DNA from: Mycteria americana
Lineage: Eukaryota; Chordata; Aves; Ciconiiformes; Ciconiidae
NCBI RefSeq assembly: GCF_035582795.1
Contig: NC_134373.1
Coordinates: 25,886,501-25,950,500, forward strand
Reading direction: 5' to 3'
DNA: 64,000 nucleotides
A program made the translations under genes and the position numbers. Each line of letters starts with the position of its first letter. The first letter of the stretch is position 1. This document shows, one piece after another, positions 12,401 to 22,620 of this stretch. Under the pieces are notes generated by a model. That model had not been told where the DNA came from, did no database searches, and saw only the letters and a program-made list of their open reading frames with translations.

Positions 12401-15400
12401 GAGCCTGACGGTGCTGGAGGGGGAGGACGCTACCTTCAAGTGCCTGGTGTCCCCTGAGGACGTGGCCGTGACCTGGCAGCTGAACGGCCAGCCCGTGGTC
12501 CCCGGCGAGCGGCTGCTGGTGACGAGGAGCGGGCTGTGCCACAGCCTCACCCTCCGGCAGTGCCAGCCGGGCGACGCGGCCACCGTGACGGCCAATGCCG
12601 AGGGGCTGGTGAGCATGGCCCGGCTGAGCGTGCAAGGTGAGGGGGAAGGAGCCAGCTGGGGCACAGCCCCGGGCACAGCCCCGGGGCCGGACGCTGACCC
12701 GGCGCATGGGCCGTGCAGAGGCGCAGGTGCTGTTCGTGCGGAAGCTGCGGGACACGGTGGCAGAGGAGCAGGGGGACGTGTGCCTGGAGGTGGAGGTGAG
12801 CCACGAGGCCGCCGAGGTGCAGTGGCTGAAGCAGGGCATCCTCCTCCAGCCGGGCAGCAAGTACCAGCTGCAGGAGTCGGGGCGCCGGCGCACCCTTACC
12901 ATCCGCTGCCTCGGCCCCGCCGACCGCGGCACCTACCGCTGCGAGAGCCTGCACGACCGCACGCAGGCCAGGCTCTGCGTGGAGCGTGAGTACCATGCCG
13001 GGGACAGGGATGGAGACAGGGGTGGGGATGGGGAGAGCACCAGCCTGCTGCAAGGATGCTGCAAGGATGCTGCAGGCTGGAGGAGGGAGCGTGGGCAGAG
13101 CTGGTACTCGGCTGGAAGGGGCGGTCAAGGGAGGTGAGCGTGGGGGTCAGGGATGAGCAGGGGTGGGCGCCTGGTAAAAAGGGCTGGATTTAGGGGATCA
13201 GTCCCGCAAGCACAGACTGGGGAGCTGGCGTCTCTGGGGCGGAGCAGGCACCCGCGCATGGACACGGGTCCCTTGCAGCTCGGAAGGTGTCGATCCGGAC
13301 GCCGCTGGCAGACGTGGAGACCTTCGAGAAGGAGACGGCCACCTTCCACCTGGAGCTGTCTCACCCCGGCGTGCCTGGGGTCTGGACGCGGGATGGCATC
13401 CGGGTGAAGCCCAGCAGCACGTGCCAGATCAGCGCCACGGGCTGCGGGCACAGCCTGACGCTGGAGGGGCTGGCGCTGGAGGACTCGGGCACCGTCACCT
13501 TCACCGCGGACACGCTGCGTTGCAGTGCCCACCTGCTCGTGAGGGGTACGGTCACCGGGGCAGGCGCGGGGGCACGTGGCACTGGCGCTGCCCGTCCTGC
13601 AGCTGTTTGGTCCCAGGGGACATGCCAGGGCTGAGCTGGGCCACTCCGGGCACATGCTGGCAGGTGTCCCCCTGTTCCCAGGGAGGAAAAGTGAGCTCAG
13701 CAGTGGGGACCCCCCGGCCAGGGTTCTGGGTCCAGAGCCAGCTGGGACACCAGTGATGAGTGCTTGCCCGTGGTGGTGCCCCGGGAAGTGCCACCCTCGC
13801 CCCATGCCGAGATGCCCCGGGCACAGCTCCCCACCCCTGCAGCCCCAAGCCCATGTCTTTCCCCTTCCAAACTTTCCTGCCCTGTGTCCTCTCCCCTCAG
13901 AGCCTCCAGTCACGATGGTGAGGGTCCCACGGGACCTGGGGGTCCCGGAGACGGGGGTCGCCAGCTTCGAGTGTGAGCTGTCTCGCCCCAGCGCGGAGGT
14001 GAAGTGGTTCAAGGTGAGGGTTTGCCCCGATCCCCTCCAGCAGCGCCCAGCTGCGTCCTCCCCCCTGCTTTGCCCCCTGGCCGCTGCCCTCCCTGCCGGG
14101 GCTGCTGGCAGGGGAGGGAGGGGCAGAGCAGCGGGGTGCTGCCTGCTCGCACCCCTGAGTGCACGCTCCCCGGGCAGGACGGGCAGGAGCTGCGGCCGGG
14201 GCCCAATTGCCGCATCTACTCGGCGGGTCGGCGCCGCGTCCTGCAGCTGAGCCGCTGCGAGCTGGCCGATGCCGGCACCTACACCTGCGACGCGGGCGAC
14301 TGCCGCGCCTCTGCCACGTTGCACGTCCAGGGTACGGCCGCCCCCCTCCCGGGGCACGCGCACCCCCAAACCCTGCACCGCCCGCTCCCCTCACCCTTGG
14401 CCGCGCTGGCACCCTGCCCCTCGCCCGCAGAGCGCCAGGTCCGCATCGTGCGGGACCTGCAGGACGCCCAGGTGCGGGAGGGCGACAACGCCATCTTCAC
14501 CTGCGAGGCATCGCACGGGGACGTGAAGGGCGAGTGGTTCCGGGACGGGGAGAAAATCAAGGTCTCTGGCCTGGTGAAGATACGGCAAGAAGGTGGGAGT
14601 GCTGCCGGGCACGGCATCCCCTCCCGCCTCACACCCGCTTTGGGGCTGGGAGGGGGTGAATTTGAGCAAGGGGAGTTTGTGTGGGCAAAGGGGGGGTCCA
14701 TTCCCCCTGCCTGCTGTGGTGCCCATCACTGTCCCCTTTAGCCGGCCTCTCCCTCCCCAGGGACCCGGCATTTCCTGCTGCTCTGCGGCGTGCGCCCCGA
14801 GGACGCGGGACTCATCCGATTCGCGGCCGGGACGGCCATCTCGGAGGCCAGCCTGCGGGTGGAAGGTACCGGCACGGGGTGTGAGGGCTGGCCGGGCTCC
14901 AGCACCAGGGCTGGGGTGCACCAGGGTCAGCTCATGGGGTCCCCACGGGAGCCCGCTCACCCCACGATGCCGATGGTTCCCCCCCGCCCGCCAGCGCTGC
15001 CCATCCGGATCGTGAAGCCACTGCGGGACAAGACGGTGCTGGCGCGGCACAAGGCAACGCTGGAGTGCACCGTGTCCCACGCCCGGGGCCGGGTGCGCTG
15101 GCTCCGTGGGGACACCGAGATCTTTGCTGGTGACAAGTACGAGATCTGCAACCTGGACTGCTACCGCACGCTCATCATCCACCGCGTGGGCCCCGAGGAC
15201 GAGGACTCGTACACGTGCGATGCCTTCGATGACCGCTCCACCGCCCGGCTCCTCGTGGAGGGTGAGGAGGCACCCGGGGGAGCACCACTGGGGGCTGGCA
15301 GTGCCACCCTGCCTCGCAGCGGAGGGACACGGGGGGCCTGTCCCCACACCCCACTGCTCGCAAGGGTCTGAGTGCCGGGGTGGGGGGAGTGGGCTGGGAT

Positions 15401-15509
15401 ATGGGACCGGGGTCTGTGCCCCTTGGCTGGGACACCTCTTTTGGGTGCCCCGCCAGCTCCGGGGATGCTGCAGCTCTCCCTGACTCCCATTGTCCCTGCA
15501 GGGAGCTAG
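466..15509 (+). CDS. OBSL1: obscurin-like protein 1, 26 coding exons
   Basis: OBSL1 is a cytoskeletal adaptor. In mammals its first Ig domain binds titin at the M-band, its third binds myomesin, and it works with CUL7 and CCDC8 in the 3-M complex. Coding exons: 466-1501, 2264-2533, 2737-2997, 3339-3644, 3767-4045, 4142-4417, 4554-4826, 7071-7343, 7733-8008, 8086-8358, 8714-8989, 9212-9487, 9577-9852, 10112-10387, 11163-11438, 11576-11851, 11943-12209, 12367-12636, 12719-12985, 13279-13545, 13901-14013, 14178-14331, 14431-14592, 14761-14865, 14995-15261, 15502-15509. All have GT/AG ends, nearly all in phase 1, and sum to 2352 codons plus stop. Exon 1 encodes Ig1-3; Ig4 and Ig5 follow, then the FnIII domain (exon 4), then 19 more Ig domains, the 22nd and 23rd split over two exons. 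Diagnostic matches to human include GKHAKFRCYV, LKVLYC, LKRLPRKLDV and the LLVEG C-terminus. The ATG at 466 has a good Kozak context (GCGATGG). The protein is longer than human OBSL1 (about 1900 residues) through extra mid-region Ig exons. Confidence 0.95.
4528..4836 (+). repeat. OBSL1: Ig exon copy B1 (identical to 7045-7353)
   Basis: This is the OBSL1 exon at 4554-4826 with 26 bases of upstream intron (including the acceptor) and 10 bases of downstream intron. It is identical base for base to 7045-7353. The encoded Ig domain starts EAPVRIVGSNEEAPHAYEAG and carries both Ig cysteines and the core tryptophan. Flanking intron sequence outside the block is unrelated between copies, so the shared block is sharply bounded. 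Confidence 0.95.
4827..7070 (+). other. large OBSL1 intron with CpG-rich core
   Basis: This 2.2 kb intron separates the two identical Ig exons, whereas most other OBSL1 introns here are 70-800 bp. No Ig-coding exon was recognised in it. The stretch around 6000-6450 is CpG-rich with short GCGC-dense runs, unlike the rest of the intron, and could be an internal promoter, but there is no direct evidence. The remainder (5200-5780) is less GC-rich and featureless to me. Confidence 0.4.
7045..7353 (+). repeat. OBSL1: Ig exon copy B2 (identical to 4528-4836)
   Basis: This is the second copy of the same Ig exon (coding 7071-7343), 2.5 kb downstream of the first. I found no difference over 309 bases, including silent sites and both intron edges. 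It is an in-frame phase 1-1 exon, so either one or both copies could be spliced in without changing frame. Confidence 0.95.
8060..8317 (+). repeat. OBSL1: Ig exon copy B3 (partial, chimeric exon)
   Basis: This is the third copy, covering the acceptor and most of the exon at 8086-8358. It differs from B1 and B2 by one silent change (CGC to CGT) up to the TGCGA of the C-terminal cysteine motif. It then diverges completely and continues with a CDAGDASVSFRVSVAG-type ending like that of the neighbouring A-type Ig exons. The repeat boundary therefore falls inside the exon. Confidence 0.9.
11851..11881 (+). repeat. short GGTGGGC tandem repeat in OBSL1 intron
   Basis: A few copies of a GGTGGGCGGTGGGC-type unit start directly at the donor site after the exon ending at 11851, giving several overlapping GT dinucleotides. 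It is simple sequence with no further function visible. Confidence 0.6.
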
Positions 15510-15633
15510 GAGCCAGGATGCGGGCTGCACACAGACGGACAGATGCCGCTGCTGGGAGATGGGTCCATGCTTCCCCCGGGATGTACGGATACACAGACAC
15601 CATCCCCAGCCTGCTCCGGCCTCAGGGCTCTGC

Positions 15634-15639
15634 ATTAAA
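15634..15639 (+). terminator. OBSL1: OBSL1 polyadenylation signal (ATTAAA)
   Basis: An ATTAAA hexamer lies about 125 bases after the OBSL1 stop codon and is followed by a T-rich stretch, which fits a short 3' UTR ending near 15655. Confidence 0.65.
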
Positions 15640-15819
15640 CAGCATTTTTTTCTGACATGGCTTATTCCGCCCCAGCGAGCCGGGGTCCCATTAGGAGAAG
15701 GAGCAGTGGCACCACTCTGCATCCCACCCAGCATCCCGGGGACCCCCACCCTCGGGGGCCCCCTCACCCCTGCCCCCCAGCGCAGTCCCTGGCCCCGCAC
15801 ACCGGGCTCCGAAAGGCTC

Positions 15820-15825
15820 TTTACT
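15820..15825 (-). terminator. TMEM198: possible TMEM198 polyadenylation signal (AGTAAA)
   Basis: On the minus strand a variant AGTAAA hexamer lies about 1.2 kb after the TMEM198 stop codon. No better AATAAA or ATTAAA was found on this strand between here and the stop. If used, the TMEM198 and OBSL1 transcripts end about 150 bases apart in convergent orientation. Confidence 0.3.
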
Positions 15826-15839
15826 GTGTGGCCGTGGCC

Positions 15840-17051
15840 TCAGCAGCATTTGGCACATTTACAAAAGAGACTGAAAAGGGGGACGGCGGCATGGCGCTGC
15901 GGGGACAGGGTCGCCTGGCAGAAACATGCAGTTCCCGGGGCAGCGAGGCTGGCCGGGCTGGGCTGGGGGGGGGCTCCCAAAGCAGGGGGGCACCCCGGTC
16001 CAGTCTCACCGCCATCCTGCCTGCCTGGCTGTGGGGGAAGTCCTGGCTCACTCCGTAATAAATTAATACAAATCACAGCAAGAGAAATATATACAAGGCG
16101 GGAGCCTCTGCCCGCAGCGGTGCTCTGGGCAGGGGCTCCTGCCCTGCCCTGCCCAGGCCGGAGGCTCGGCCCGACCCCAGGGTCCCCCTGGCCACTATAA
16201 AATCCAGTCGCCAGCAAAACAGCGATGGCCTCTGACGCCACGGGGGTCCCCGTGTCCCTGAGGCAGAACCAGCCTCTGCCTGAAGGCTGGATCCAGTGTC
16301 CTGTCTCCCATCAAAACATTTTGAGGGGGTGCACACGGCATCACCCGAGGGCAGCATCCTCACGGGAACCGCCTGGCCCTGGCAGCCTCTGCCCCAGGAC
16401 CACCCCGGTCCAGCTCGGGAAAAGGGGGGGAGGCAAGCCGCTCTGGGGTCAGGAGGGTGTCTAGGGCAGGGGGACCTTCTGAGGAGGCAGGTTTTGGGAA
16501 GCACTGCCTGGGAGCTGCTCTCGGGGCCAGGATGGGATGGGGCACACATGCTCGGGGGAGGCCCTGGCGGGGCAAGGGCTGGGGGACCTGCTCTTTGAGG
16601 AAGAGACGTGGGGCACAGGCACTTGGGGAGTTGCTGGGGTGGGTGCGATGGGGTGGGGGCAGGCGCGGGGAGCTGCTCTCAGGGAAGGGGGGCTCAAACA
16701 TGGGGAGGGAGATGTTGGGATGCAGGATGAGCGTGCCTGGGCCATGGGGAAACACGCAGCAGTAGGGGCTCAGGGACCCCCCCAGCAGAGCCGCTCGCAC
16801 CACACGTCCGTAGGTGCTGGTGTCCCCAGTCCTTGGGCTGAGTCTCTGCCGGAGGGTTCCCCCAGCACCTCCGGGCCCCGCAGGCAGCCAGGGCTCGCCC
16901 AGCCAAGTCCCACGCGTCCCCGGGAAGGGTCTCCATCCGCAGCCCCGAGGCACGCGTGGCTGCCCGGGGCCGAGGGCACAGCCCCGCCTGTCCCAGGGGG
17001 TCTTTCGGAGCAGGCTGGGGTGCTGGTGTTGCTTGAGGTCACTGGGTTGGC
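15840..17051 (-). other. TMEM198: TMEM198 3' UTR region
   Basis: This stretch between the convergent OBSL1 and TMEM198 stop codons has no coding sequence I recognise. It is best read as TMEM198 3' UTR. An AT-rich patch at 16050-16100 stands out within GC-rich surroundings. Confidence 0.4.
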
Positions 17052-18933
17052 TTATACCCGCACGGCGGGGCCGGAGCCCGTGGTGAGGGGCACGGTGGAG
17101 CTGCAGTCATAGTCCAGGTCCACCACGGCGTGGGAGCTGGCGATGAGGCTGTTCAGGGACGGCCCCGTCTGCCGCTCTCGGAAACTCTGGATGTAGCTCT
17201 GCTCAAGAGAGGGGGGACAGAAAGTGAGGGAGGCTCTTCTCCTGGCCCACTGCATCCCACCCCCCCCTAAGCTCTGCAGCAGCCCCCCAGAACCTGCCCG
17301 GTGCAATCCCACCCACCCCAGCACTCGAGCCCCCCGGGGGCTGGCTGCAACAGGGTGCACAGCCCTGTACCTTCCCTGGGCGCACGCTTCGCACCTTGCC
17401 CACCGCCTGCTTCTACTGTGGCCGCAGTGCTTTTGGCCACCAGTTTACATTTGCTTACAAAGGCTGAAGTGCTCCGTGGTGGGCACGTCCCAGCTCAGCC
17501 CCTCCTGAGCTGCCTGGTCCCTGGGATGCCCCAGCCTCGTCCCTCGAGGAGCTCGGATGCTGGCTGGCACCCAGGCACCTCTCCCCTCTACGTGCCCCAG
17601 CCCACCCACATGGAGAAGGAAGGGCCACAGAGGCCGGGGGAGATCTCTACCCTGGGCGCGGGACTCACGGGGGAGAGCACGTCCCCATCGAAGCGGCGCA
17701 CGGGGTTGGGCTTGCGGCGGTAGGCAGGCTCAGGCGGGTGGGCTTTGTGCTGGTGGGGCGGCGGGTGGTGGGGTCTCCGCTTCTTCTTCTTCTCCTTTCG
17801 GTCCTCCCGCTGCTTGATGCGCATCAGCTGCACACGGCGCTGCTGCCGGCTGATGATCACTGAGGGGCAGAGGGGCCTGTGAGTACCAGGGAGCACCCCA
17901 AAATCCTCCCCGCACCCAAACCAGTCCCGGCTTTGCACACCCAGGCCTCCCCTTGCCACGCCATGTCCCTGCAGAGTCCTAAACCCCTATCTATGCAGGC
18001 AAACCAGGTGCTGGGAACCCCCACCCCGGCACCCCAGCTCCCGCACCCACCCCATGCCACGTCCATCTCCTCCAGCGCCCACGCACCTTCGGTGTGGGAG
18101 TAGCCCTCGGCCGTGACCTTCCACTGGACCAGGACACCCAGCGTGGTGAGGAGTGGCCAGACGCCCAGGATGACCCAGCTGTACCAGCACACGGGGCGAG
18201 CGGGGGCCACCTTGATGCGCTCATAAATGTACTGCACCAGGAGGAAGAGCTCGATGAAGTAGTCGACGGTGACGGTCATGATGGCGCTGCCGAAGACGGC
18301 GGTGGAGAGGGTGGTGAAGAAGCGCTGCCACTGCAGGGTGAGGACGGCGAAGAGCATCCCCACGCCCAGGAGCAGCGCAATGGGGATCCACACCGTCGGC
18401 GGGTGGTAGAACTGCTCCATCACCACCAGCGTGGCCACCGCCAGCAGCAGCCCCAGGAGCAGCCCCACCATGAAGAGGCCAACGCTGCGCACCAGCATGG
18501 TGACCAGCCCACACAGGACCCCGATGCCCAGCCCGATGCCCACCGACGCCTCCACGCTCAGCTGCGTGTCCAGCACCCGCTCCTTGTAGCACAGCATGAA
18601 GATGATGATGGAGCCGAACATCAGCCCCGTCAGGAACATGACGGCCTTGAAGCAGCGGTAGCCTGTGGAGAGACCACCACAGTCAGGGGGTGGATGGCCA
18701 GCAACCCCCCCAGCTCCCCCCTGCCCTTCTCCCCGCTTTCCCCTCCAGCCGCCAGGCTGGCCGGGCTCACCAAAGAAGCAATAGATGATGCCGAAGAGGC
18801 AGCACATGGCGCATACCACCGAGGGCACCACCTGGTAGCGACGCTCGATTTCCTGCTGGCAGCTGTGCCCCCACTCCTGGCCCGGCTCGTGCGGCAGCAG
18901 CTTGAACCGCAGCGTCTGCACAGTTGCAGTCAT
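17052..18933 (-). CDS. TMEM198: transmembrane protein 198, 4 coding exons
   Basis: TMEM198 is a seven-pass membrane protein reported in mammals to promote LRP6 phosphorylation in Wnt signalling. Coding exons, in transcript order on the minus strand: 18933-18771, 18662-18087, 17859-17669, 17198-17052; splice sites are GT/AG and the sum is 358 codons plus stop. The start [14 protein letters not shown] matches human MTATVATLRFQLLP, and the end GPAVRV matches human GPPVRV. Hydrophobic segments begin with [20 protein letters not shown], followed by six more including [20 protein letters not shown]. The cytosolic tail begins [20 protein letters not shown] and is followed by a basic KKKKRR stretch and the conserved [12 protein letters not shown]. 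An acceptor-like CCCCAG lies just upstream of the ATG, so a non-coding first exon, probably in the CpG island at 20-22 kb, is expected. Confidence 0.95.
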
Positions 18934-19319
18934 GGCTCTGGGGACTCCCGGGAGAGGCATCAAAATCTCCACTCCTGCCCCATGGCTCGCCGGCAAAGCT
19001 GCTCCCCGGCACCCACCCCAGCTGGTGAGAGAGAGAGAAGGGGGATGGAGGCACCGCTGGCACACACCCGACGGCAATGCCCACCACTTGGCACCCAGCT
19101 GCCGAAAAACCCGCTCCGGCCCCTCACTACGCAGACGGGAAGGAAGGGAACGGGGGAACAGCCCGATCCACGCGGGGGACAGACCGTCACCCAGAGGGTG
19201 GCTGCAGGGATGCGTTGTCCCCAGTGAGCCCGTCCGCACACCCGGGGAGCTTCGCTGCTGGGACACGGCACTTTATAATTTGTCTGCAGCTTCAATTTCC
19301 TGCCCCTGGCTCTCTGGCA

Positions 19320-19525
19320 CCCTTTCCCTGCTCGATTAAAGGGAGACTTCCACTACCTGGTATTTTCTGCCTGTGAAGTAATTATGCTCGGTAATTAAGT
19401 CACCCCTCAGTCTTCTATTTTTATAGGCTAAACAGATTGAGCTCTTAAAGCTTGTACTCCAAGGCATTTTCTCCAATCCTCTAATCATATTTCTGGCTAT
19501 TTTTCATCCCTGCTCCAGCTCCTAG
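19320..19525 (-). mobile_element. CR1 LINE fragment, 3' part, decayed
   Basis: The plus strand reads as the reverse complement of a sauropsid CR1 3' region. Recognisable words include ATTAAAG near 19336, CTACCTGGTATTTTCT, GTAATTAAGTCACCCCTCAG, GGCTAAACAGATTGAGCTCT and AAGGCATTTTCTCCAATCCT. The element itself therefore lies on the minus strand. It is a short, diverged, non-coding fragment between the TMEM198 start and the CpG island. The limits are approximate; similarity may extend left to about 19265. Confidence 0.7.
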
Positions 19526-20636
19526 CGTCCTTGTAAAAACAAAGCAGGCCCCCGTGCTGGATCCAGCCATCCCACGCCGACCCATGGGGCCGGAGGGGGA
19601 CCGGCCCTGGCTGGCACTGCCCCTTACCCGAGGGCTCACCGGTAATGCCGTGGCCGCGCCGGGACGCCGAGCAGGCGGTCGCCAGGCCCCCGCAGTGCCT
19701 ACGCAGACGGAGGGGTCATAATCCCCCACAAAGACTGATCCAGCTCCAGCTTAAACCTAATTACAGCGGCCGTCTGTCCGCTCCCACCTGGAGCCGGTTC
19801 CAGCACCCCTTTGCTCCCCTGGCGCCTTCCCGGGCTCAGTTGGTTTAGGACGGGTTTATTGTCACCTGTTGTCCCCATGCCAGCGCCAGTCCTTCCAAGT
19901 GCCACGTCAAAGCAGCCGGCTCAGGACGGCTCGCAAAACCAGAGCACCGGGAAGGGGCAGGGAGAGGCTGCAGTCATGCCTCTCTATTGCCCGGCACCTC
20001 GCTGCTGCCCGGGCCGGGCTCCAGCGGCACCGCTTCCCCCGCCGCCGGCCTCCTCCCTCTCTCCCTCCCTCCCTCCAGCTGGGGAGGGCAACACCAGCCA
20101 GGGCAAATCCCCCCGGGGAAGCCGAGCGTTGTGCCTAATCCCGGGGAAGCAGGCGGGCGGGGAGCCGGCAGCTGAGCACTGGGCCCCCGCCCGAGCCCCC
20201 GGGGGGATGCGGAGCAGGATTGGACTTTAACCGCGGAGCCCGGGAGCAACGCGCCGGCCCCGGCTGCCCCGGCGGGGCCGGGCGATGCCGTGTGGGGTGA
20301 AAGCGGGGCTCTGTGCCCCGGGGGCCGGCGACGGGGCCCGGCCCGGCCGGCAGAGCGCGGGAGGGCAGCGAGGTGCCGCTCCCTGCCCCTCAGCCCACGC
20401 CAGGCCGGGGCCCGGCAGCGGGGAAGGCTCGCCTGGGAAAACTCGTCTCCGGGAGGGTTGCAGGCAGGGTTGCAGGCAGCGTCGCAGGCAGCTCCCGGCG
20501 CCCATTGGCGCGGGCACTGTTGCTAGGGGAGCCCAGCGCCTGCTCATTGGCGCCGGGACTTACCCACCTGCTGCCGCCCTCCCTCCCCGCCGCCCCGGGC
20601 TCCCCACCGCGGCCTGCCCCGGGCCCCGGGCCCCCC

Positions 20637-20703
20637 GCCCTCCCCTCCCCTCCCCTCCCCTTCCCTTCCCTCCTCTCCCCTCCTCTCCCCTCCCCTCCCC
20701 GCC
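20637..20703 (+). repeat. polypyrimidine (CCCCT)n-type tract
   Basis: About 65 bases of almost pure C and T, mainly CCCCT and CCCTT units, lie inside the CpG island. Such tracts can form non-B DNA near promoters, but function here is only a possibility. Confidence 0.75.
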
Positions 20704-20825
20704 CCCTAGGGCACAGCGTGGCGGGGGCCCGGGGGCAGCGCTCGGGGCTCGGCTCGGCCCGGCCCGGCCCGGTCCCGCCGCACCGCCCCCCCCGCGCCGC
20801 CCCGGGCCGGCGGGGCGGGCGCGGC

Positions 20826-20838
20826 GTTGCTAAGCGAC
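20826..20838. promoter_or_regulatory. X-box-like RFX site
   Basis: GTTGCTAAGCGAC is an imperfect palindrome of two RFX half-sites (GTTGC and its inverted partner GCGAC) with a short spacer. A GTTGCTAG half-site lies at 20519. RFX factors use such X-boxes in ciliary and other promoters. The match is from sequence alone. Confidence 0.4.
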
Positions 20839-21211
20839 GGCCGCAAGGGCCGCCGGGGCGCGGGGCCGCTCCGCCCCTCTCTTTGTTCGGGGCGGGGGTC
20901 CCGGGGGCGCCCCGCCGGGCCCCGCACGCCCATCCCGGGCACCGCGCTCTACTCCGGCGGGCGGGCGGGCGGGAGCCGGGTGCCCGAGCCCTTCCCCCGC
21001 GGGCCGCGGCGCGGCCCCGGCCTGCGGGACCCCCACGTGCTGCCCCCACCCCCTGCGGCCCCGCCCCGCCCCGCCCCGCCCGCTCCCACCTGCGCTCCCG
21101 GCCCCGCAGCGGCAGCGGCCCCGCGGCGCCCGGCGCTCCCGGCCCCGGCCCCGGCCCCCGCGCATGCTGGCGGCGCGGGCCGCCGCGCGGTGCTGAGCGG
21201 ACAGCTCCGCC

Positions 21212-21219
21212 TGACGTCA
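21212..21219. promoter_or_regulatory. consensus CRE (TGACGTCA)
   Basis: A perfect palindromic cAMP-response element lies inside the CpG island, followed about a turn of helix later by a CGTCA half-site. CREB/ATF factors bind this sequence in CpG-island promoters, usually close to the transcription start. Confidence 0.5.
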
Positions 21220-22179
21220 CCGCGCCGCGTCACCGCGCCGGTAGGGGGGCGGGGCCGGATGGGGGGCGGGGTCTGCCCGGGGAGGGGGCGGGGCCTCGCC
21301 GGGGCGGGGCCTGCACCGGGCGCGGCGCGCGTCGGGCTGTGCGGCGGCACGTGCGCTGTGGTGCGCACCGGCGCGCGCAGCGGGGCGCGCAGCAGGGCGG
21401 CGTGGCGAGCAGCGGCCCGCGCGGCCGGCAGCCCGAACGAGCCCGGCGCGCCGCGTGGCGCAGCGTGCACCGGGCCGCGCTGCGCGGGAGGTGCGCTCGG
21501 CGTGCGGCGGCTGCGGGGCCGCAGGCCCCCGGGCACGGTGCACAGGGGAGGGAGCGGTACGGCGCGCAGGGCGGGCGTGCGGGGGCGCGGGCGTGAGGAC
21601 CGCAGGAGCGCCTCGCGTCGGGCGCGCACGGGGCCGTGCTGCCGGTGCACGCCCGACGGAGCGTGCGGAAGGCCGCGGACTTCGCAAGGGGCCTGTGCCG
21701 GGGCCACGGGGACCGCAGCGCCCGCGTTCGGGGGGGGCAGACGCGCACGCAGGGGGAACCTACAGAGCTGCCCACCCGTCCCCCTGCGAGCCACCGGGAG
21801 ATGCAGGCGCGGCGGGTAGGTGGGAGGACGCGGCCCTCTGCAGAGCTCTCTGGAGCTGGCACCTCCCGGTTGCGGCGCCCGGAGACCCCCCGGGAAATCC
21901 TGGCAGGGAGAAGTCTCTTGGCAGCAGCGGCCGCTCCCCTGGCAGCCCCTTCCAGCCCCACGCCAACGCCGGGGAGACAAAGGCGGGAGCTGCAGCTGGC
22001 GGGGGGCTGCGAAGGGGCTGCCGGAGGAACGGCGCTGTGCCTGCCGGCTGCTTCCCCCGCAGGAACTCCTGGGGCCGCGCGCGGGGGCCCCGGGCTCGGC
22101 CACTGCCCCGGCAAGCCCCAGGGAGGTGATTGCCCACAGCTTCATCTCCGTGCGGTTTTCCTGAGCTCAGAGTCTTGTT

Positions 22180-22620
22180 TCTGAAAACTTTGGTACTTTT
22201 CTCCAATCTGCACCTCTATCGAGGACAAGCTCAGATCAACAGGGTCATTTCAGAATGAAACCTCTCATGGCAGGCATGTAAAATCATCTGGGTTTGTATA
22301 AGGTGACCAATATTGAATATTCCAATCTGCAAAGGAAATCAAATACATCTATTTCTAACACGTTTCTCTGTGTACGGAAAACAGGCGAGTTTGGTTGTTT
22401 ATGATCACGCCTGCTTTTTGGCCTTTGTTCCTGGAAAATCTCTGCTCATTTCTTACTTCTGCATCTTTTCCCTTCTGGCATCTTCTCTTCCCATCGCGTT
22501 CCCTCTGTTTCCAGTTTTTATATGTTCTTCATTAAACTGCCGTCCACGTGACCGCCTTTGCCTATTGCTTGTCTTGGCCTATTCAGGAGAAAAAGGCCTA
22601 TGAAAACGAGCCGAGCTTGG
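22180..22620. other. AT-rich patch between two CpG islands
   Basis: The sequence changes abruptly from CpG-island composition to roughly balanced AT/GC content, then back to GC-rich. It has no coding frame I trust and no repeat family I can name. It may be an old, decayed insertion or a regulatory element separating the TMEM198 and CHPF promoters. Confidence 0.35.

Larger units (their letters stand above)
20150..22110. promoter_or_regulatory. CpG island, probable TMEM198 promoter
   Basis: This is an extremely CpG-rich region with GC boxes, two inverted CCAAT boxes (ATTGG at 20504 and 20546), an X-box-like site at 20826, an E-box (CACGTG) at 21034 and a full CRE (TGACGTCA) at 21212. TMEM198 starts at 18933 on the minus strand and CHPF at 24133 on the plus strand. 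In human these genes are divergent from a shared head-to-head promoter, so this island most likely carries the TMEM198 first exon. Long open frames here on both strands are a by-product of the lack of AT-rich stop codons and are not coding. Confidence 0.65.

Noticed and set aside
20285-22184. Several very long open frames on both strands of the CpG island
   Set aside because: Pure Pro/Arg/Gly/Ala translations, overlapping in all frames, caused by lack of AT-rich stop codons. No domain or conserved start was seen.
22180-22620. Possible transposon remnant in the AT-rich patch
   Set aside because: I could not match any CR1 or other family by eye, so it was not called a mobile element.
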